A stretch of 64,000 nt of DNA, taken from positions 116,922,311 through 116,986,310 of the forward strand of contig CM071568.1 of the NCBI GenBank assembly GCA_036426205.1, in the 5' to 3' direction. Under the pieces are notes generated by a model that saw nothing but the letters and a program-made list of their open reading frames with translations, was not told where the DNA came from and made no database searches. Made by a program: the position numbers and the translations under genes. Source of the stretch: Ascaphus truei. Lineage: Eukaryota; Chordata; Amphibia; Anura; Ascaphidae. Shown here piece by piece: positions 21,436 through 32,802 of this stretch; within the stretch, counting starts at the first letter, position 1; each line of letters starts with the position of its first letter.

Positions 21436-22600
21436 ATTATTTATGTCTTTATATAGCGCTATTAATGTACATAGCACTTCACAGCAGTAATTCACGTGAC
21501 AATCATATAGATAACAAATAATATAAATAACACATAAAGGGGAGAAATGCTTCAGACATAAAAGAAACATTTAGGAAAAGGAGTCCCTGCTCCGAAGAAC
21601 TTACTGAGACAGATTTCGGAATGAGTAGAGTGATTCTGGCAGCAGCATTTAGGATAGATTATAGGGTAGACAGGTGAGAGGCAGGAAGGCCAGACAGCAG
21701 GAGGTTACAGTAGTTGAGACGGGAGAGCTACTGGGTGAATGATTGTACTACCAACAGAAATGTGGAAGGAGGTAGTAGGGCCAGGTTTGGGAGGAAGTAT
21801 AAGGAGCTCTGTTTTTGCCATGTTAAGTTTAAGTTGGTGGAGAGACATCCAGGATGACATAGCAGAGAGACATTCAGAAACTTTGGTCTGTACTGCAGGT
21901 GTAAAGTCATGGGTATAAAAGTAAATTTGTGTGTCATCAGCATAGAGGTGATATTTGAACCCAAGAGATGTGATTAGGTCACCAAGAGAGAGTGTGTAAA
22001 GAGAAAAGAGAATAGGTCTCAGGATAGAGCCCTGGGTTACCCCCACAGAGAGATCGATAAATGAGGAGGAGGTGTTAGCAAAAGAGACACTGAAAGTATG
22101 ATGGGAGAGGTAAGAGGAGATCCAGGATAAAGCTTTGTTACAAATACAATGTGTATGGAGAATGTGAAGGAGAAGAGGGTGGTCCACAGTATCAAACACT
22201 GCAGAGAGGTCTAGTAATATGAGCAGAGTGTAATGACCTCTGTCTTTGGCAGCATGGCGGTCATTAGTTATTTTAGTGAGGGCTTTTTCAGTGGAGTGAG
22301 CAGTGCGAAAACCAAATTGTAGAGGGTCTAGGAGAGAGTAGGTGGAGAAAGCGAGAGAATGCAAGACGTTCAAGGAGTTTAGAGGCAAAGGGCTGAAGGG
22401 AGACAGGCCGATAGTTAGAAAGACAGGTAGGGTCAAGATTGCTGTTTTTGAGTAATATTATAACTGTTGCATGTTTAAAGGAAGAGGGAAAGGTACCAGA
22501 GTAGAGGGAGGAGTTAAAAATGTGTGTGATCATAGGGATTATATTAGGAGCAAGAGGTTGTAATCCCTGAGAATACCAGAACTCAAGAACCCCAGAATCT
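21436..22600 (-). pseudogene. L2/CR1-type LINE remnant (reverse transcriptase + 3' end)
   Basis: Minus-strand protein similarity to non-LTR retrotransposon reverse transcriptases. The first frame has FNSSLYSGTFPSSFKHATV and LSNYRPVS. After a frameshift near 22,340-22,380 the second frame has [28 protein letters not shown] (catalytic Asp region), [13 protein letters not shown] and YADDTQIY, the active-site box at residues 165-168 of that frame. The endonuclease domain and the N-terminal RT part are missing, as expected of 5' truncation. 21,436-21,704 (TATATAGCGCTATTAATG ... CACTTCACAGCAG) looks like the 3' untranslated end. No terminal repeat was resolved. It cannot make an active product. Confidence 0.85.
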
Positions 22601-22689
22601 AAGACCCAGGTAGACTGTACCAATATCCTGGCACACCATCCTATACACCCTAAGATACATGCCTCTGGACCACGGACTGACTAACCAGG

Positions 22690-23088
22690 TGCAATTGTGA
22701 GTGCAACTGTTGTGTACTCATTCTAATATAAAATCCTTGTCTATATTCTACACCATTGGGTTTTTCTTTTTCTCTTTTCTCCTAATCTGTGAGAAACTGA
22801 AGGAAGACCCTCATCCCATAAGAAAAGAATAGACCATCACACAACTAACTCATGGTTGAATATCCTCATTTATTATCACAATTCACACTTAATATTGGTC
22901 ACATTTTTACACCCCGCACTCCCCTGTTTTCACTTTAATATATCACTAGAACATACGGGATGTTTGTTTTATTGTGTTAGAGCTGCACTTTCATTCGCTA
23001 ATGTTGTAAACCGCCAGGTTATTTTTTCACCTAATCACTTCTTATCACCTCTTTCTTAACCCCTGGCTGCACATTTTTCACTTACATT
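22690..23088 (+). mobile_element. Left terminal repeat of a Penelope-like element
   Basis: From about 22,695 (TGTGAGTGCAACTGTTGTG) to about 23,035 (TTTTTTCACCTAAT) this matches 24,790-24,820 plus 25,641-25,955, in the same orientation. The direct repeats flank a GIY-YIG domain, and an open frame starts just after this copy, as expected of a Penelope-like pseudo-LTR. Confidence 0.65.
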
Positions 23089-23265
23089 ATGGATAGCACT
23101 CCAGTGAAAGAAATTATTTGTGTGTTTACTAAAAGGTTACAAAGAAGTAAAGACATAAAAGGTCTTTCCACCTCAACTGATACATCTAGTATGAAGGATA
23201 TAGATAATATAGGTAATCCGGTCCAGATAGGGGTCAAGACAAACAAGGTCAAGGGCATAGAGTAA
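23089..23265 (+). pseudogene. Penelope-like ORF, N-terminal remnant
   Basis: ATG at 23,089 opens 58 codons (MDSTPVKEIICVFTKRL...) just after the left terminal repeat, in the same orientation as the GIY-YIG domain downstream. Only about 44 codons look original. From about 23,221 the sequence changes character and the whole reverse-transcriptase domain is absent. Assignment rests on position, not on a motif. Confidence 0.4.
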
Positions 23266-23445
23266 TGGAGTACTTTGCACAAGCAAAGACAAGTTGTAAC
23301 TGCCTGCTATTTAAAGGCAAGAGGCAGCTGCTGGCAATAAGAGCCAGAGAGAGGCTTGCTTCCTGTCAGGGGGGTAAGGTTAGGATTTGCCAGGAAGCGA
23401 GTTGGTCCCAATTGCTTCAGTGAGGATGATGTCACATCATGGCGG

Positions 23446-23866
23446 TGGCCACCTTAGATATCGAACAGATCCCTTATACCAAGACAGGAGAAAGATTCAA
23501 TAAAGAAGTATTCTCCCATTGCAAAATAAATAATGTCATTTACCTTTTGGAGTGTCCTTGTGGGCTCCAGCATGTCGGACCCACAACTAGACCTGTGCAT
23601 GTCCGCATACTGGAGCACATTGGGATTATAAAAAAGGGACGACTGACTCACAATATTCCTAAGCATTTTAAATTAAAACCTAATGGTAATCCCTCAAATC
23701 TCAAATACCGAGTGATACAAAGTGTCCAGAAATATTGGAGAGGAGGGGACATGGTTCGGATTCTATCACAGAGGTAAACCTTTTGGATTTTTAAATTAAA
23801 AATCTTGACACCAAATGAATTAAATGCAGTGATAATTTTAAGGTTCCTTTTAATTACTTGAATGCA
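23446..23866 (+). pseudogene. GIY-YIG endonuclease domain of a Penelope-like element
   Basis: The frame contains IPYTKTGERF, then VIYLLECPCGLQHVG and TTRPVHVRILEHI. This is the GIY-YIG nuclease core in the form known from vertebrate Neptune/Penelope-like elements (Y-YLL, CPCG, [Y/H]VG, TTRP, R, EH). The second Tyr of the YVG box is His here. After LSQR a TAA stop (23,776-23,778) interrupts, but the same frame continues with TFWIFKLKILTPNELNA, the usual C-terminus of such proteins, so the stop is probably a point mutation. Upstream, RT motifs are missing. In intact elements this nuclease nicks target DNA for target-primed reverse transcription. This copy is dead. Confidence 0.85.
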
Positions 23867-24504
23867 TATAATGTTTTATCTTTTGTAACAATAAGGTTTT
23901 AAATAAATCCATTTAAATTTTATTTGTATATTAATAAAAGTATATTATGTGTAATACTAATCATATGTCTATTATTTTATTTCCCTTTTCTTATTACCCA
24001 AATAAATTATATATATTGAGATATGAATATCTTTATATTGGTAATTTTTTTGTCATTTTATATATTGGTATAATATAGTACAAATGTATTTGATCTGTTT
24101 TTAATAAATAAGATGGATAGACTGATTTTAAGTATAATTGTATAAAATGTGTTTTTTTAATTTTAATGGTTATTTAGTGCAATTTGTATCAATTATAAGC
24201 TATATAAAATATACTTTACATTATTCTATAACAAAGAATGTATAATTTGCTTTTTAAGAGTTACTAAGTGCTATTAACAATGTATATGTATTAGCTTTTA
24301 ATAATATAGTAATTCTAGACTAATAATACATTCAGGCAAGATACCTATTTAGTATAGTTGTTTTATTTCTATAAAAATAGTTTATTTTACATGTTCTCAA
24401 TGCTATGAAATATGTTTAGTGGTAATTAGGATGTAATTAGGGCATTGATTGACTACTGGTCAGCAACATATAAATATGTCAGTTAAGCCATGCACTCCAG
24501 ACTC
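23867..24504 (+). other. AT-rich 3' region of the Penelope-like element
   Basis: Very AT-rich, non-coding. It lies between the nuclease domain and the hairpin motif and terminal repeat. Confidence 0.4.
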
Positions 24505-24540
24505 CTGACGAAGCTCACGGGGTGAAACGCATTGCGTTTG
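24505..24540 (+). other. Hammerhead-like motif CTGACGA...GAAAC
   Basis: CTGACGA (24,505-24,511), an A, a possible 4-bp stem GCTC-ACG-GGGT (two wobble pairs), GAAA (24,524-24,527), then CGC-ATT-GCG, which can form a short third stem. The core boxes fit the hammerhead consensus CUGANGA / GAAA. The extra A before stem II and the lack of clear stem I pairing do not. It lies between the Penelope nuclease domain and its right terminal repeat, where such ribozymes are known in this element class. Confidence 0.45.
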
Positions 24541-24784
24541 TAGCCCCCATGAGGATACATAGGTGAGGGAGACAGATTGAAGTCCATTCAGACGTTCCAG
24601 CCCCAGCCGACCCATGTCTCGCGAGACGAGAGACCTTGTGACGTCACACACCAGGAAGTGAACGCTGGGTGAGAGTGCCGGCATTCCCCTAATTCACGAG
24701 AGGAAAAAAGGCACTGCAACTTTGCGGACTGGAACGGAGGACCCCCGAAACCCCCAAAGAAACACATCGTACTTTTGGTATATA

Positions 24785-25955
24785 TCAAATGTGAGTGGAA
24801 CTGTTGTGCAATCATTCTAATGTAACGGGTTCCCCCCCCCCCCAATCTCACATTGGCCCGTGTGGTCTAACCAGTCCCATTACATGTTCGTGTCTGGTGG
24901 TGCACCTGTAGGCAACAGGGCTCCTGAGTCTCCCCCTTGATGGTATTAGGGGACGTCATCCAGACAGGCAGCTGAGGTAGTGTGTGCGAGTCCAACTTAC
25001 ATCATGTGCAGTGCCTCCACCTCATCAGGATCTATGCTTCCGCAGGGAGATGGTCCTGGTGAGGAACTCCTTCTCGGGGGTGACTGTCACTGTAGAGTAA
25101 TCTCACACTCACACAGTGGGATTTTCATTAACAAGGTCATCTTTATTGTAGATTGGGATGTAGCAGACTGCCCCATGCAGCTGCCGGCTCTAGCCGCACA
25201 TCTCTTCGTGCTGTCCCTTTGCCAGGTACGCCCTCCCGTATTGAAGTGGGATTCCCTCTTCTCTTAGAGAGATCACCCCTGTGCCAGGTCCCTGGACACA
25301 GAGTGGCTTAGACAGACTTGATTGGTCAACCTGGACCGCTAGTTACGGCACTAGGGTCACAAAAGTGTTCCTACAATCCCTTATGCAGGAGCATACACTC
25401 TACCAACTACTTCTCACTACACTAACTGACAGTGTTGTGCCTTATATACTTCAGGAGGCAGGCACATCTCTGATGTCACTGTCCAGGGACTCAAAGCATA
25501 CAGCCACTCCCCTCCATACATAGGGCACCTCACCAGGGTGTGAGGGAAAACCTCCATAACTACTGCTGGCATACCTGTACTTATCAGGACTTACTGCCAA
25601 CAGAGAGGAAAGTAGTATACCATTATTATGCATGGCTATACTAATATAAATCCTTGTCCACATTCTACACCATTGGGGTTTTCGTTTTCTCTTTTCTCCT
25701 AGTCTGTGAGAAACTGAAGGAAGACCCTCATCCCATAAGACGAGAATAGACCATCACACAACTCATGGTTGAATATCCTCATTTATTATCACAATCCACA
25801 TTTAATATTGGTCACATTTTTACACCCCGCGCTCCCCTGTTTTCACTTTAATATATCACTAGAACATAGAGGTTGTTTGTTTTATTGGGTTAGAGCTGCA
25901 CTTTCATTCACTAATGTTATAAAGCGCTGAGTTATTTTTTTCACCTAATAACCAG
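24785..25955 (+). mobile_element. Right terminal repeat of Penelope-like element, split by an LTR
   Basis: 24,790-24,820 matches the start and 25,641-25,955 the rest of the 22,695-23,035 repeat. The match resumes exactly across the inserted LTR (24,821-25,640), which proves that the LTR arrived later. Confidence 0.7.
24821..25640 (-). mobile_element. Solo LTR in Penelope terminal repeat
   Basis: Minus strand: starts TATAGCCATGCATAAT (TG changed to TA) and ends GAACCCGTTACA after a long G run. It contains TGGAGGCACTGCAC near 25,015 and GGGAGACTCAGG as in the other LTRs of this family. The duplication CTAA(T) lies at 24,817-24,820 and 25,641-25,644. The empty site is preserved in the left Penelope repeat, so both edges are exact. 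Confidence 0.85.
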
Positions 25956-28822
25956 GTGAAACCCAGTTGATGTTAACCAGTTATATAAACCCTCAGCTGA
26001 TTAAGTTGGATTGGAGTACAGTCATTCTGCATCACATCTGGGCCAGAATCCTGAATAGTAGCATTACTGGCACCAAAAACTGCACATTTAGGCTACACAT
26101 ATAATACCTTCTTAGGGGCCACTAGACTAAAATGTCGAAGATTATGTAACTCGGTAAGATGGGTGGTCTCTTATTCTTGAAATAAATATTTCATGGCAGC
26201 TAACTTATATTCAAATTATGATGGGTTCAAACATGATAAAATCACAAAATGAGCTGGGATTTGAGAAGTACACAGTGTTCTAACTTCATGGCCTTGTCCA
26301 ATCTGCATGTCTAAAATCACCCGACCCAATAAAGATAATATATTTAATTGTGCACAGTTCATGTTTATAAAGTAGAAAAGTATGATATCATTTGTTGGGT
26401 TGAAAGCCAATTATATGCTAGCCTCTGAAAATTCCTTCAGTTCTGAAAGCTGATTGGTTGAATCCTGGAGATTATTCTCCCAGTAATGCGACCGTGTGCA
26501 CTCTAGTTTGAATTTTATTTTAGTCTGGGATTGACCGGTTGAGCCTAAAATGTATTTTTTTAATAGTAATTATACCCCAAGAGCTCCAGCCAGGGCATTA
26601 TTTTCCAGTAATGTCCTGACCTTTGTGAATTATTACTTAAGTATCACCAGCTGAATTTAAAAGAACATGCAACTATGGTATCAATGTTACAATGCAATTT
26701 GAGATTGACCTCTTCTTTAAATACAAACTGGGAAAAAAATGTGATTAGTGGCTAGTAACCTGATTATTAGGTGATTTCCTAATCTAACCAGAAGAAAGCT
26801 ATGGTATATGTTGAAAAATGGAATAGAATGTGTGACACAGAAATTGTATTTAATATGTGGAACTGCAATGGGGGCATAAAGTATGCCAACCTATTAATGT
26901 GTGTTTGGGAAGAATAAAAGACTTGCAAAAAAGCATTTGTGCACTGTGGCAGAGGTTGATTCATTTGTTTAAAGGAAATGGAAATAAAATAATAAGATAT
27001 GTTGTAAGATACTTAAATGACATTGGCATAAGAATCCAGGAGGTACTGTCTAGTCTTTTACAGTGATAAGAAGAGAGAACACATTGCAAAGAAACAGGAA
27101 CTAACGAGTGTTTATATGTAACTAATGAATATGTCAAAAAGTTAATGAATGTTCCCATGAAGTAAATTTATGTATCCAGGCGGAAACTGTGCACTCACTT
27201 ATACCTCATGGAAAAAGCAAACGATTCTACATGTGAAATGATAAATTCTATTAAAATCAAAGTGCATACGAAGCTTCAACTTTTTCGGTGCCTCAAGGTG
27301 CAGTCACTGCGTCATGGGGTCTGTCACCCCACGTAATGCCTGCAGAGTGATTGTTTTCTAGGGGAGGTTGCATCCTGCACATTCAGGCATCGCAATACAC
27401 AATCTGCACTGTCGGGAAATGGAAGAGGAGGTCTCTTTTCCCGGGTTAATGGATGCCGCAGCCACGTGACCGCGCTTCGCCGTAGGGATCGTGGCACTCC
27501 GGTGCTGCTGTCCCTCTGGCACCCAAACGGTTAAGAGGTGCGAAAACAGCTCTCTGATAAGATAAAGTACTAAAAAAGAGAAGTTGTAAAATCACTCTTT
27601 TTAAGAAAATAGAGCAACGGGACACTAAAGATAAAAATTAGAGAGATAATAAACAAGATAAAACAATATTTATTATAATGTGACACAAGGTTGTTAATAA
27701 TTGCAGGATGATTGTTGTTAAATTATGGGGGAAAAACTAAAAATAATCAGCACTTTTTGTAAGTTTTTTCAATTCATGAAATCGAAAATATGTCTAATTT
27801 CTTTAAAAAAAAAAGTTTTATAAAAATCAGGGGATTCACCTTTTTGGGAGGTTTTGGTTCAAATTTGATTGGAAAGTGAGTTTTGAAGTTCAACTAAAAC
27901 TTCTAGAAAAACGTTGAAGTTCGTAAATTTTGAATTTTGAACCCGTGAACCTGCCCACCCATAGAGATTATTATCTCAGGAGCCAGGAGTCGGGTAGCTT
28001 TCAGGTTATAATAACTATATTGTACATTGAAATGAAAGGCAACATAAAACATTTGGGGTTTAGCGTTCTCACTTGAATCCAACTCCAGAATATGTTGCTT
28101 GATGAAACTGCAGCATTTATCTGCACTATTGTATGAGCGCAGAAACAAAGATATTTCAGGCCATTCACACAGTAAGTGTTTGGGCTCTAATTGAATTTAC
28201 TCCCACAACCAACCAAGCTTTTACTCTGGTGTGAGATTCTGTGTGCTGGCACTAAGGATATCATATAGCAACTGCTCCATCAAGCCTGCAGCTACAGAAC
28301 TAATATGTGTATCGTACTTCATGTAAAATGAACAAACAGCTGGTCATCTACCCTAAGATACGTTCTTGAGTGTAAAAAACAATTAAAGATTGTAGAATGC
28401 CTTTGTTCCTGTTCCTTTAAAGTAATGTATGGTCATGCAATAATAAATAACATTACTGTTCTAAACACTTTTTGCTATAGTTCAATAGCAGAGCAGTAGT
28501 TCAACACCCCAGTCATATGGGATTATATAGGCTCATTGCAAGCCTTATTTTGTGTGGGGGTCAATTGCATGGTATTACCTGTCATTGTTTACAAACTCAC
28601 AAACATGGGTTCGTTGATAATGAGAAGTTTATTGCATAGTATAATCATACACATTCAAAAGTCTATAAGACTCTCTGCCAAAAGAGTGTCCAAGCAGGCT
28701 TTATATACATTTCTTATTCCTTTGTTCAAAATAGGTTACCAGGCAGATTATACTAACCACTCCTTAATTCTTAAACCAATCATCTTACAGATCATTAAAA
28801 TCTGATTAAAATAGTTCTCTAT
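25956..28822. other. Intergenic stretch
   Basis: Mostly AT-rich with no supported gene. At 27,270-27,310 a short piece (complement TTGAGGCACCGAAAAAG) may be a deleted relative of the hairpin motifs, and 27,400-27,540 is GC-richer. No bounded element was resolved. Confidence 0.35.
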
Positions 28823-29014
28823 GTAGCCAGGGTCCCTACGGTCCCCCTGACTCCCAGTTCTCTTCTTCCTTACCTCCAGTTTTGTGGGGGCGAATGCGTC
28901 GCCGGGGGCTCCCGGTGGCAGCTGCGGCAGGATGCCGCCATGTTTAGTGTGTCCACGCATGCGCAGAGGGTTGCGCATGCGCAGAGGCGATCCGGCGGCC
29001 ATGTTGTGGTTGTC
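28823..29014 (+). mobile_element. LTR 5' fragment
   Basis: Begins TGTAGCCAGGGTCCC and resembles the first ~190 bp of the LTRs at 32,803 and 39,373, including the block GCGCATGCGCAG shared with the latter. It stops where the minus-strand gag-like copy ends. Confidence 0.5.
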
Positions 29015-30788
29015 CGCCTCTTGGTACAGTATAGAGGGGCCCTTTGGTGTTCTGGCACTCAGATTAATTTCTCCCTCTCTCTTACGGAGAGCCTCAGCCG
29101 ATTCTTCTGGGGAAAACCTTCTTCGCACCAGTGGTCCACTATTGTCCATTAACCAACACAAATCGAGTGTATTTGATCTCAGGGGCATAACCCTGAAACA
29201 TGGGGTCCAACCACCTAAGGGGGTCCTGAGATAAAGATCCAGATCTTAAACAAGCCAGTTTGGTACATACAGGGGAAAAAACACTGGAGGGAGTAGATGG
29301 CTGGGATGACCCAGATGCATTGGATAATTGAGACTGAGAACCCGAGGATCTCCCGAAGGAATGGTAAGATCCTCTAAACCCAGATCTTTAATTTAACACA
29401 ACTGAATACAGGGACTTCTCCCTCAGATTCCTCAGAACTCCCACCCGACCAATTCCCCACAGTTTCATCAGGAAACTTGGTTAACACAAATGGTGTGACA
29501 TTAGGGTCTATACACTTCACTTTCTGGGACCTACTGGTCGAGGATGGGGCCGTGACAGGGGCAGAATGGGCCTGGGTAAAGTCCACAATGTCCTGCACAG
29601 GGGTAGCATGGAATGAAACATGGGATGCTAGGGCCGGTGGCTGGGGCGCAGCAAAGTCTGACTGTCCTGTATAACGGGGCTGTCCTTTGCCCCAGGACGT
29701 GAAAGAAGCAGGGATTCAGAGGCCCGGTGACCTTCTCCCTTACTATTGGGGAATCTGACACACACTCACCGCTGCTGACGTTAGCGGTGGTGCAGCAGGA
29801 TCCGTGGATTCTTCGGACGTCATTGTTGACGTCATTGGCCATGGACACAGTACCGCGAGACCACCAGGGAGGCTCAAGTCCGGCAGTGGTGATGACGTCA
29901 CATCCAGTGAAACTAGAAGTTCTCTACCTCGTGGTGCACCGGACAAGGCCACACCCGGCGCCTCCTTCAGGTAGGCCGCAACTGGATCTGTAACAAAGTA
30001 GAAAAGTGGCGGCTCACCCATCACAAGGTAGAGGATGTCCCTCGGTTCCTCCACAGGCAATTCTCAAGCAGCACTGGCATCCTCTGGAGTAGCGGAGTGC
30101 CTCGGACGTTCCGGAACCTCCGCAAGCTCTGGGATGGACGCGGTGGAACTCTAACTCCTCTCCGGGCAGCATGTAAGGTGTGGTCTCTTCTCCACAGCTT
30201 CCGCCCAGTAGAGGTCATCTTCTTCCTCAAGTGGGTACACCTCCACCAGGACACGATGCCAGGGTGAGTCAGTCGCCCAGGCAACCATGCGTATGGAGCT
30301 ACCTTGCTCTGCGGTCACCTGGGGACTTACACCCGACACCACTGGGGCAGTCAACTCCGGATCTCAGGCCTGGGACCGTTGGTACCGTCATAGTAGAGAG
30401 GACCAGCAGTTGTAGGGCACACGGGCCCAAAGCAGGGTCCGCAGTAGTAGCTGTAATAGATGTGGCACAGGACCACTTGGGCATCCGGCCACGTTGATAA
30501 GGGCGCACAGGCCCACAGGTCCGTGGCAGGGAAAACAAACGATACCGCGCCAGTTGGGGTAATGGCTCTTGATGGAGGTACACATACCTCCGGTGGCGCT
30601 TGTAGGCTGGCAGGACCGCCAGGCAGGCGACAGTGCGCGCAAATGCACCGAAAATGTATCTGGCCTCCGTTCTTCTCCATCAGGTAGCCACCTGGGAGGG
30701 AATAATTGGAGACTTCCAAATCAAGCAACTCAGTAGCAGCAGCCGCAGCAGCAGCAGCAGCCGCAGCCGCAGCAGCCGCAGCAGCCAT
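29010..30788 (-). pseudogene. Gag-like ORF of LTR retrotransposon, copy 2
   Basis: Begins with ATG at 30,788, followed by about 17 alanine codons (GCN/CTG-type repeat) and TELLDLEV. PGGYL and RCICAHCRLPGG then match PGGFL and RCLCIQCRLPG of copy 1. The frame ends at 30,351. Later blocks survive in other frames: DPVAAYL near 30.0 kb, a VTAPS ... SEESEGEVPVFS block at about 29.45 kb, and RTPKGPSILY at about 29,050-29,021. Each pairs in order with copy 1. At least three frame changes and several stops are present, so it is not functional. Its primer site and LTR lie upstream on the same strand (31,968-32,705), with a leader of about 1.18 kb. Confidence 0.65.
30733..30788 (-). repeat. Trinucleotide repeat encoding poly-alanine
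   Basis: GCN-type triplets (GCTGCTGCGGCTGCTG pattern) directly after the start codon of gag-like copy 2. Copy 1 has only a short Ala-Asp start, so the run is an expansion in this copy. Confidence 0.8.
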
Positions 30789-31692
30789 ATTGAGGTCGAT
30801 TGGGAGAGATAGAAGAGTATTCCTTCCTCTTACTAGGATCAGTAGTGAATGAGCTCTTGGAGCTGCACTGCAGACTCCTCCCAGCAGGAACACCAGTTCT
30901 GATTGGCTGAGAATACATAACTCCTCCCCTGGGTGAAACTCAGAGGTGGGGCTGATAACGTTAGGTGGACCTGACTCAGAGTGAGCTAGTCACTTTTGTG
31001 GGCGGTGCCAGCGTTTGGCTCCGAAAGGATGCAACTATTTGCAGATCTTTTGCAAAGTGACACACAGCATTCCATGCGGTCCTGTGTTGTAGGCAGGAGC
31101 GCCATTTTGTGACTCATGCATAAGACAACCACGCGGTGGATGCCATTTTAAAGACCTTTCTTGCACGCGGTCCCTCCGAATCTGGACAGGGAACCACTTT
31201 TCTTAGGTTGCATATTCTGAGGCAGTAGTTACCTTCCAGTTTATGCAAAACCCCTTCAGTACTTTACACATAATAATTTTTATTCAGAGTGCCTGTGACT
31301 CCCTGTTCACCCACGATTAGTGGCACTGCGGTGGGTCTCTATACAGAGGTTCAGGCACCTGAGTATGTCCAGGCACACCTCCTACGACCCCCTTACAGCA
31401 CATTACACCACCCTGCTGCAGCCACCGACAGGTCTCGGCAGAATCAATTACATTCTCTCTCTATACGACTCTCAGTAGAGGTGATGCACAAGACACCTGG
31501 GTATCTCAGCAGAATCTCTTGGGAGTATCTGCAGTCTCCCAGATTGATTCGGTTACAACCATGGACACCATGGGCTGGTACTTTCCTGTGGGACTCTCTC
31601 TCTAAGCACAATCAATAGAGGTGGTGCATGAGTTACATGCCAGTAAAACAGGTGGTCCTTGACTTGTGGGCAGTAGGGATCACAGCAAAGTT
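30789..31692 (-). other. Leader of gag-like copy 2
   Basis: Between the small ORF and the gag-like start. Contains two related ~45-bp segments (31,450-31,495 and 31,590-31,640, both CTCTCTCTA ... TAGAGGTGRTGCA). No supported gene; open frames here are short. Confidence 0.35.
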
Positions 31693-31839
31693 CTACACGT
31701 TTGCTTCACTAGGGTAGGGCAGACTATAGCTCCCTGGTGGGGAAAATGGTCCATGGTTATGATAGGCCGGGGTCCCCTGGACACTATATCTAATCCCCCT
31801 TTGCATCAGCTGCTTGGTGTACCGCAATAGTTCCTCCAT
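31693..31839 (-). CDS. Short leader ORF, 48 residues
   Basis: ATG at 31,839, about 130 bp after the primer site on the minus strand. The product begins MEELLRYTKQLMQRGIRY and ends SEANV before TAG. Too short for the usual ORF cut-off. It could be the true start of a longer gag that is now cut, or an upstream ORF of the leader. No counterpart was identified in copy 1. Function unknown. Confidence 0.3.
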   Translation of the reverse strand: MEELLRYTKQLMQRGIRYSVQGTPAYHNHGPFSPPGSYSLPYPSEANV

Positions 31840-31967
31840 AGAGGTTCTGGAGATCCTAACCTACAATCAGGAACTCCCCTCCTCAGACAATATCCTGCAC
31901 ACTGTCTGAAAGCGTACCTTCTCTGTACCTTTCTTTCTGATTTGCTCTTACTGTAATATCCTGCCCT

Positions 31968-31986
31968 GATCTCAGCAGCGCCTCCA
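31968..31986 (-). other. Primer-binding site, tRNA-Thr-like (copy 2)
   Basis: Minus strand TGGAGGCGCTGCTGAGATC, two bases after the LTR end GTGCTACA. Nearly the same as the site at 6662-6680 and close to the complement of tRNA-Thr 3' ends. Confidence 0.6.
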
Positions 31987-31988
31987 AA

Positions 31989-32705
31989 TGTAGCACTGCC
32001 CCCCTCCCCCCAGTGGGAGATACACAGCCTCTGCTACCTGTGTGTGTGCGATACCTGTTAGGACCAGGAGAGCTGGGTTGAATCTGCGATGGTGTGGAGA
32101 TCAGGGCAGGCTTAGGTTCTTCCTGTAATTCATCTCACTGGTGTTAGCGCCTCCAGCCATAGTGGGTTCCTGGGTGTCCAGAAGTCAGCCCCCACTATTG
32201 CATACTTCTCCCTCCTGCCCAAAGACTGATACTTAGACAGGAGAGGTAACAATGGTCTTTATTGTATGGCAGGCATCCACTGCAGATCTCCTTACAGCGA
32301 TGCAGAGTCCCTAAGGTCCCAGACCTCTGAATGGTTATGGCCCCTGGTCTTACAGGGCCTCTGTGGCTGAATCTGATGTTCCCTCAGCCAGAGGCTGAGG
32401 GTGAGCACGGACATCCCGCCATGGGAGAGACTCACAGCTCTCTGCTTCCTCTCTCCTCCAGAGCAGGAACAGGACTGATACTAAATTTGGCATTCCCCTA
32501 GTTAGGACAGAAGGGGCAGGCTCATGGTCTATACGTATACCTGATAGGCTTACACAGTCCATGAGTCACCACCTTACTCCTGTCCATCAGAGAGGAGCAT
32601 GGGTAGGGGTAACGAACTCACAGATTAACCCTTTACAGCCTGCAGCTAGCAGGACTTAAATAATAGGGTGGGGAAAGATAGGCAGAAAAGACATACCCTG
32701 TTACA
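31989..32705 (-). mobile_element. 5' LTR of gag-like copy 2
   Basis: Minus strand: TGTAACAGGGTATG ... GCAGTGCTACA, 717 bp. It contains an internal TGGAGGCGCTAACACC near 32,150 and the donor-like ACAGGTAT near 32,050, as in the related LTRs. It is followed directly by a primer site, so it is the 5' LTR. No 3' LTR of the same strand was found. Confidence 0.7.
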
Positions 32706-32802
32706 TATATTATAGGTTTTGCAATCTAAACATATGTGGAACCACACTCATATATGAAAAAAATGGACATAATTTACAAACAATTGAAACATTTAATGTA
32801 TA

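Noticed and set aside
28870..29234. Frames of 62-116 codons on both strands near 29 kb
   Set aside because: They overlap the LTR fragment and the decayed gag copy; no independent support.
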